From positions 1 to 45,718 of the forward strand of contig CANQSY010000005.1 in the NCBI GenBank assembly GCA_947626635.1: 45,718 nucleotides of DNA, read 5' to 3'. The stretch comes from an uncultured Akkermansia sp. Lineage in GTDB: Bacteria > Verrucomicrobiota > Verrucomicrobiia > Verrucomicrobiales > Akkermansiaceae. Made by a program: the position numbers and the translations under genes. The first letter of the stretch is position 1, and every line of letters starts with the position of its first letter. Under the pieces are notes generated by a model. The model had not been told where the DNA came from, searched no databases, and saw only the letters and a program-made list of their open reading frames with translations. This document shows positions 42,682-45,718 of the stretch, one piece after another.

Positions 42682-43546
42682 TCAAAAGGGAAGAGCGTAC
42701 TCCTCTGTTTCCGTCTCCTCGGCAACCAATTCTGAAGGAAGCTCCCTGTAGGAACAATCCTTGATTCTCTCATACATCGATTGACGAACAGAACGATCGT
42801 TGATTTCCTCTCGCCTCTGGCTGCTTATTTTTAGATACGTTTCATTGATATCCAAGCCAAGGAATTGACGTTCGAGAAGATTTGCAGCAATACCCGTTGT
42901 TCCACTGCCACAGAAAGGGTCCAGTATCCATGCTCCCGGTCGAGTTGACGCTAAAATGCAACGTACGACCAAAGAAAGAGGTTTTTGAGTAGGATGCTTC
43001 CCAAAAATCTTCTCCCAACGCGCAATAGCAGGCAGCCGCCACACATCTGTCATCTGCTTGTCATCGTTGATTTTTTTCATCAATTCGTAATTGAAGTAAT
43101 GCGGTCGCTTAGAACTCTTGCGCGCCCATATAATGAATTCGGTGGAATAGGTAAAATAGCGGCAGGAGACGTTGGGCGGAGGATTCGTTTTTGACGTTCA
43201 AAATTTTAAAACCAAGGCTCTCCAACACACGGTGTACACTATAGATGTTGTGGTAGGTTCCGGAAATCCAAATCGTCCCCTGCTCCTTCAGTTTTTCTCT
43301 GCACACAGAAAGCCATTTCATGTTGAAACTGTCAACAGATTCCTGCCCCCCAAGTTTGTCCCAATCTCCCTTGTCGACGCATACGACTCTACCGGACTGG
43401 TAGCTGATTCCCCCGTTGCTGAGGAAATACGGCGGGTCAGCAAAAATCATGTCAAATTGAAAACGGAATTGAGGTAGCAACTCCGTGCAATCGCCATGCA
43501 GCAAGGTGAAATCTCTGGCTGCTGATTTATAATACGAAGTCAACAT
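42682..43546 (-). pseudogene. Frameshifted DpnA-like second DNA adenine methyltransferase
   Basis: Homologous to the DpnII/MboI second (DpnA-type) methylase, which methylates GATC including single-stranded DNA. The first frame (43546-43109) has the catalytic motif FADPPYFLSNGG and GDWDKLGGQE, then HNIYSVHRVLESLGFKILN. The second frame, from about 43195 to 42682, continues KTNPPPNVSCRYFTYSTEFI, FGKHPTQKP and the SAM-binding DPFCGSGTTGIAA. The join at an A5 run (43188-43192) is out of frame, and compared with DpnA about four residues (the NITW segment) are missing, i.e. an 11-base net deletion. Probably inactive. Its start overlaps the endonuclease stop by 7 bases. A sequencing error alone would not restore the missing residues. 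Confidence 0.8.
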
Positions 43547-44370
43547 ATCTCGTCTTGGAGATCATGTATAAAATCCTTCAAAGTTAATATGTTATAAATG
43601 GAAGGAATAGTACAAAAAGCCTCCTGCAATTTATTACGGGCTGAAAACCATCCTTTTCCGTCAGTAATCCACACAAACTCGTAGTCCGGGAGCTGATTGA
43701 TTTTTCGCCCGATTTCTGTGTAAGCCCTCGCAACTTCGTTCAATTTGGATCCCCCGCTCGAATAGAAGTTGACTTCTATCAAATATGTTTTCAGGGACGT
43801 CTTAACCGCGAAATCAAATTTTTTCTCATCTGTTCCCAATGCGGAAGCTACCTCGGGATAATTCCGACTGCGCACTTGCTCCGAGTAAGTAATTCCGGCA
43901 TCCTTGAAAGCCTCCCCGATAAGATGCTCCATGAGCTTACCGCTCCGATTCTTTCGCGCATTGGAGTCCAACCCTGTCTCTACGCCGAACACGTAATCCA
44001 CCAAATTAGTAATCTCCTGATTTTTCAAAACGGCTGCCAAACCTGTTTCCGTGAGAAAAGTCATTACTCCATCCACTGAATCAAATAATGTACAGAGCCT
44101 CTCATCATTACCTCCCCTATCGAGGACTTCCGTATCCTGAGAAGAACGTAAAGCAATGAGTATGCTCATTACCTGAAACACGGAGCTGTCGCGATTCCAT
44201 AACTCCTTCACTGCTCTTTTCAGATTCCTCTTTCCGATGAGATAATTGAGGGTGCAAAGGCTAATTTCCATCGACTTGATCCGTCTTCTTATCTTGGGAA
44301 AATCAACGAAGAAATCCAGCGTGGCGTTTGTTGATTTAAGCTGCCCCATAAATGTATTAAAATCTCTCAT
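43540..44370 (-). CDS. Type II restriction endonuclease, DpnII/MboI family (predicted GATC)
   Basis: 276 residues. C-terminal half carries the family core: SGKLMEHLIGEAFKDAGITY, then the PD-(D/E)xK-like KKFDFAVKTSLKTYLIEVNF, YSSGGSKLNEVARAYTEIGR, and FVWITDGKGWFSARNKLQEA. Relatives cut unmethylated GATC. A strong ribosome-binding site (GGAGGTG) precedes the ATG, 3 bases after the Dam-like gene stop, so it is co-expressed with its protective methylase. GATC recognition is inferred from family. The DNA is visibly more AT-rich than the neighbouring chromosome, suggesting acquisition. Confidence 0.92.
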   Translation of the reverse strand: MRDFNTFMGQLKSTNATLDFFVDFPKIRRRIKSMEISLCTLNYLIGKRNLKRAVKELWNRDSSVFQVMSILIALRSSQDTEVLDRGGNDERLCTLFDSVDGVMTFLTETGLAAVLKNQEITNLVDYVFGVETGLDSNARKNRSGKLMEHLIGEAFKDAGITYSEQVRSRNYPEVASALGTDEKKFDFAVKTSLKTYLIEVNFYSSGGSKLNEVARAYTEIGRKINQLPDYEFVWITDGKGWFSARNKLQEAFCTIPSIYNILTLKDFIHDLQDEIC

Positions 44371-44373
44371 TGG

Positions 44374-45300
44374 TTACACCTCCTTTAAATCAAGTCTGTA
44401 ATTATAAGAAGTCGTATGATAGTTGCGGATCAGAATTTCTGAAAGTTTCCCTCGTTTAGATGCCTGTGAATTGACACGACGAGTAGCCCATACCCGATCG
44501 ATGAAGTACTGCGAGTAGAGTTCCTCAAAAAAACTATCCGTCCCATCCTTGGAAAGGCAATCCGAATTGCTGAGCATAAAATCAGCGCCGAGGGTCGTAA
44601 TCCTGTCACAAAACCTTTTTAACCTCTCCTGATCCAAGTCATTAAACCCCTCCCGAGCATAATCATTAAAACTTGAGGTGTTGCTGAGGGGTCGATAGGG
44701 AGGGTCGAAGTAAAAGAAGGTGTTTTCCCCCACCTTACGAAGAGTTTGTTCAAAGTCTCCCGTCAATATATCGACCTTTTGGAGAAGCTTGCTATCCGAC
44801 AATATGGTGAATTTGTCACATATTGTCGGATGAGCATGACGTCCGAAGGGCACATTGAAGAGGCCCTCTTTATTCACACGGTACAAGCCATTAAAGCAGG
44901 TTCTGTTCAAAAAGATAAAGAGGGCGGAATTCTCAATGGGTTCTAACCCTCGTAAGTTGTACCTGGTCCGTTTCTCCAGATAAAACTCTTTTCGCTTTTC
45001 ATCCTTCCCAAGAGAAAAATACTCCTCCTGTAATTGCTCCAACTCTGTAATTAAATCCTGAGGTCGGTCCCGCACCATTCTGTAGCACGTCGTTAGGTCA
45101 GGATTGATATCGTTGATGACTGCAGAACTAATGTTGGGATACGTCTGCAGCATGTAAAAAAGCATTGCTCCACCCCCTACAAAAGGTTCAATATATGTCA
45201 CATCTTCTCTCTCTGAAAAATCGTCGGGAAGAAGTTCCTCCAGTTGTTGAATAAGTTGTCCTTTTCCACCAACCCACTTGATAAAAGGTTTCGAGTCCAT
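44374..45300 (-). CDS. Dam-family DNA adenine methyltransferase (M1 of the DpnII-like system)
   Basis: 308 residues from MDSKPFIKWVGGKGQLIQQL; a start 39 bases upstream (45339) is possible but lies before the usual Dam N-terminus. Visible: KWVGGKGQL and IEPFVGGGAMLFYM (SAM binding), and the catalytic motif FFYFDPPYRPLS. Methylates N6 of adenine in double-stranded GATC, protecting host DNA from the downstream endonuclease. With the second methylase broken, this is the only intact protecting enzyme seen here. First gene of the three-gene operon; promoter at 45406-45435. Confidence 0.93.
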   Translation of the reverse strand: MDSKPFIKWVGGKGQLIQQLEELLPDDFSEREDVTYIEPFVGGGAMLFYMLQTYPNISSAVINDINPDLTTCYRMVRDRPQDLITELEQLQEEYFSLGKDEKRKEFYLEKRTRYNLRGLEPIENSALFIFLNRTCFNGLYRVNKEGLFNVPFGRHAHPTICDKFTILSDSKLLQKVDILTGDFEQTLRKVGENTFFYFDPPYRPLSNTSSFNDYAREGFNDLDQERLKRFCDRITTLGADFMLSNSDCLSKDGTDSFFEELYSQYFIDRVWATRRVNSQASKRGKLSEILIRNYHTTSYNYRLDLKEV

Positions 45301-45405
45301 AATCCGACAACTTTTCGCTTTTCGTGTAATAACTAGCATTCAACTTTTAACAGCCCTGAGCACAAGTTGATTGATCATTTTTATACCCAGCGGACACCTA
45401 GTGCC

Positions 45406-45435
45406 CTTATATCATGAGCTATTCTCGGTTGTCAA
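45406..45435 (-). promoter_or_regulatory. Promoter of the R-M operon
   Basis: On the minus strand TTGACA (45435-45430), 18 bases, TATAAG (45411-45406), near consensus. The leader before the Dam-like gene is about 100 bases. Confidence 0.65.
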
Positions 45436-45484
45436 CTTATTTTTTAGGGAGCAGTCTACCTTCGCCTGCCCCCACCAAAACGCG

Positions 45485-45642
45485 CGTAACGCGCGAGTTA
45501 CCTGAAATCGTAAATCGGCAAACGCATTCCCCATGTGTTTGCCCCACACGTGTCCCAATAAAACGATGAAAGCACGGTTAACATGACAGCAAACCGTTGA
45601 CGCGTCGGCACCACATTGCCTCAAGCTCGCCTCACGAGCTTT
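45485..45642. repeat. Dispersed repeat copy, right flank of the R-M island
   Basis: Contains ACCTGAAATCGTAAATCGGC (from 45500), a direct repeat of the left-flank sequence at 42479, then ACACGTGT at 45546-45553 and a 24-base segment (45616-45639) inverted relative to 39952-39975. Beyond it, to the window end, I see only a small hairpin AGGTGAT-AGA-ATCACCT near 45680 and no gene. Confidence 0.65.
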
Positions 45643-45718
45643 CGCCCTAATTAAAAGATCTGTTAAAATGGGCGTGAGGTGATAGAATCACCTTGCCGGA
45701 GCGGGAGTTCGCCCAAGA

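Noticed and set aside
45655..45718. tRNA-like or riboswitch-like sequence at the right edge (GGGCG ... CGCCC with an AGGTGAT/ATCACCT hairpin)
   Set aside because: No complete cloverleaf or known motif fits, and the element is cut by the window end.

Overview
Organism: the window looks like a chromosomal segment of a Verrucomicrobiota bacterium, probably anaerobic and host- or gut-associated. This is an inference from gene content. It rests on a GYF/PrsW-like membrane protein next to Sel1, TM2 and Hanks-type kinase genes, a TRL-family lipoprotein, a GldA/GldF/GldG + DUF4340 ABC operon ending in a GH29 fucosidase, an oxygen-sensitive class III ribonucleotide reductase and an ADP-forming acyl-CoA synthetase. 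No rRNA is present, so the phylum is not proven. No prophage, integrase, transposase or CRISPR array was seen.

Layout: 1-7309 holds a partial GYF/PrsW-like gene, a Sel1-repeat protein, several very small membrane or secreted proteins, a TM2 protein, a small HTH protein and a transmembrane Ser/Thr kinase. These are separated by copies of a dispersed intergenic repeat. 7348-17183 is mostly housekeeping: tadA, ybeY, tRNA-Arg(TCT), an LplT-like MFS gene, a DUF721/DciA-like gene, a ferredoxin, lnt, tRNA-Leu(TAG), ilvD, a POT-like transporter and an ankyrin protein. 17216-20128 (minus) is an operon osmC / membrane protein / Pro-Ala-rich repeat protein / tlyA. 20530-30969 (plus) is the Gld-type ABC operon with the fucosidase, then an AI-2E-family permease and a bifunctional NAD(P)HX repair enzyme. 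30971-33245 (minus) holds small lipoproteins and secreted proteins, including a His/Cys-rich protein, and a structured intergenic region. 33430-36647 (minus) is an nrdD/nrdG locus in which the glycyl-radical tail of NrdD is a separate 70-residue ORF. 37437-39655 (minus) holds a GT8 glycosyltransferase and an aldo/keto reductase. 40287-42368 is an ADP-forming acyl-CoA synthetase behind a leader hairpin. 42682-45300 (minus) is a DpnII/MboI-like restriction-modification island with a broken second methyltransferase.

Most noteworthy: (i) the split class III ribonucleotide reductase; (ii) a modular family of intergenic repeats, copies of which flank the R-M island as direct repeats and supply the last codons of ybeY; (iii) a recurrent promoter architecture (CTTGC-type -35 box, N17-18, TATA-like -10), nearly identical in front of two unrelated genes; (iv) a hairpin plus U-tract between promoter and start codon of the acyl-CoA synthetase. 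I saw no convincing wholly new multi-gene system. The split NrdD and the repeat family are the best candidates for something undescribed.
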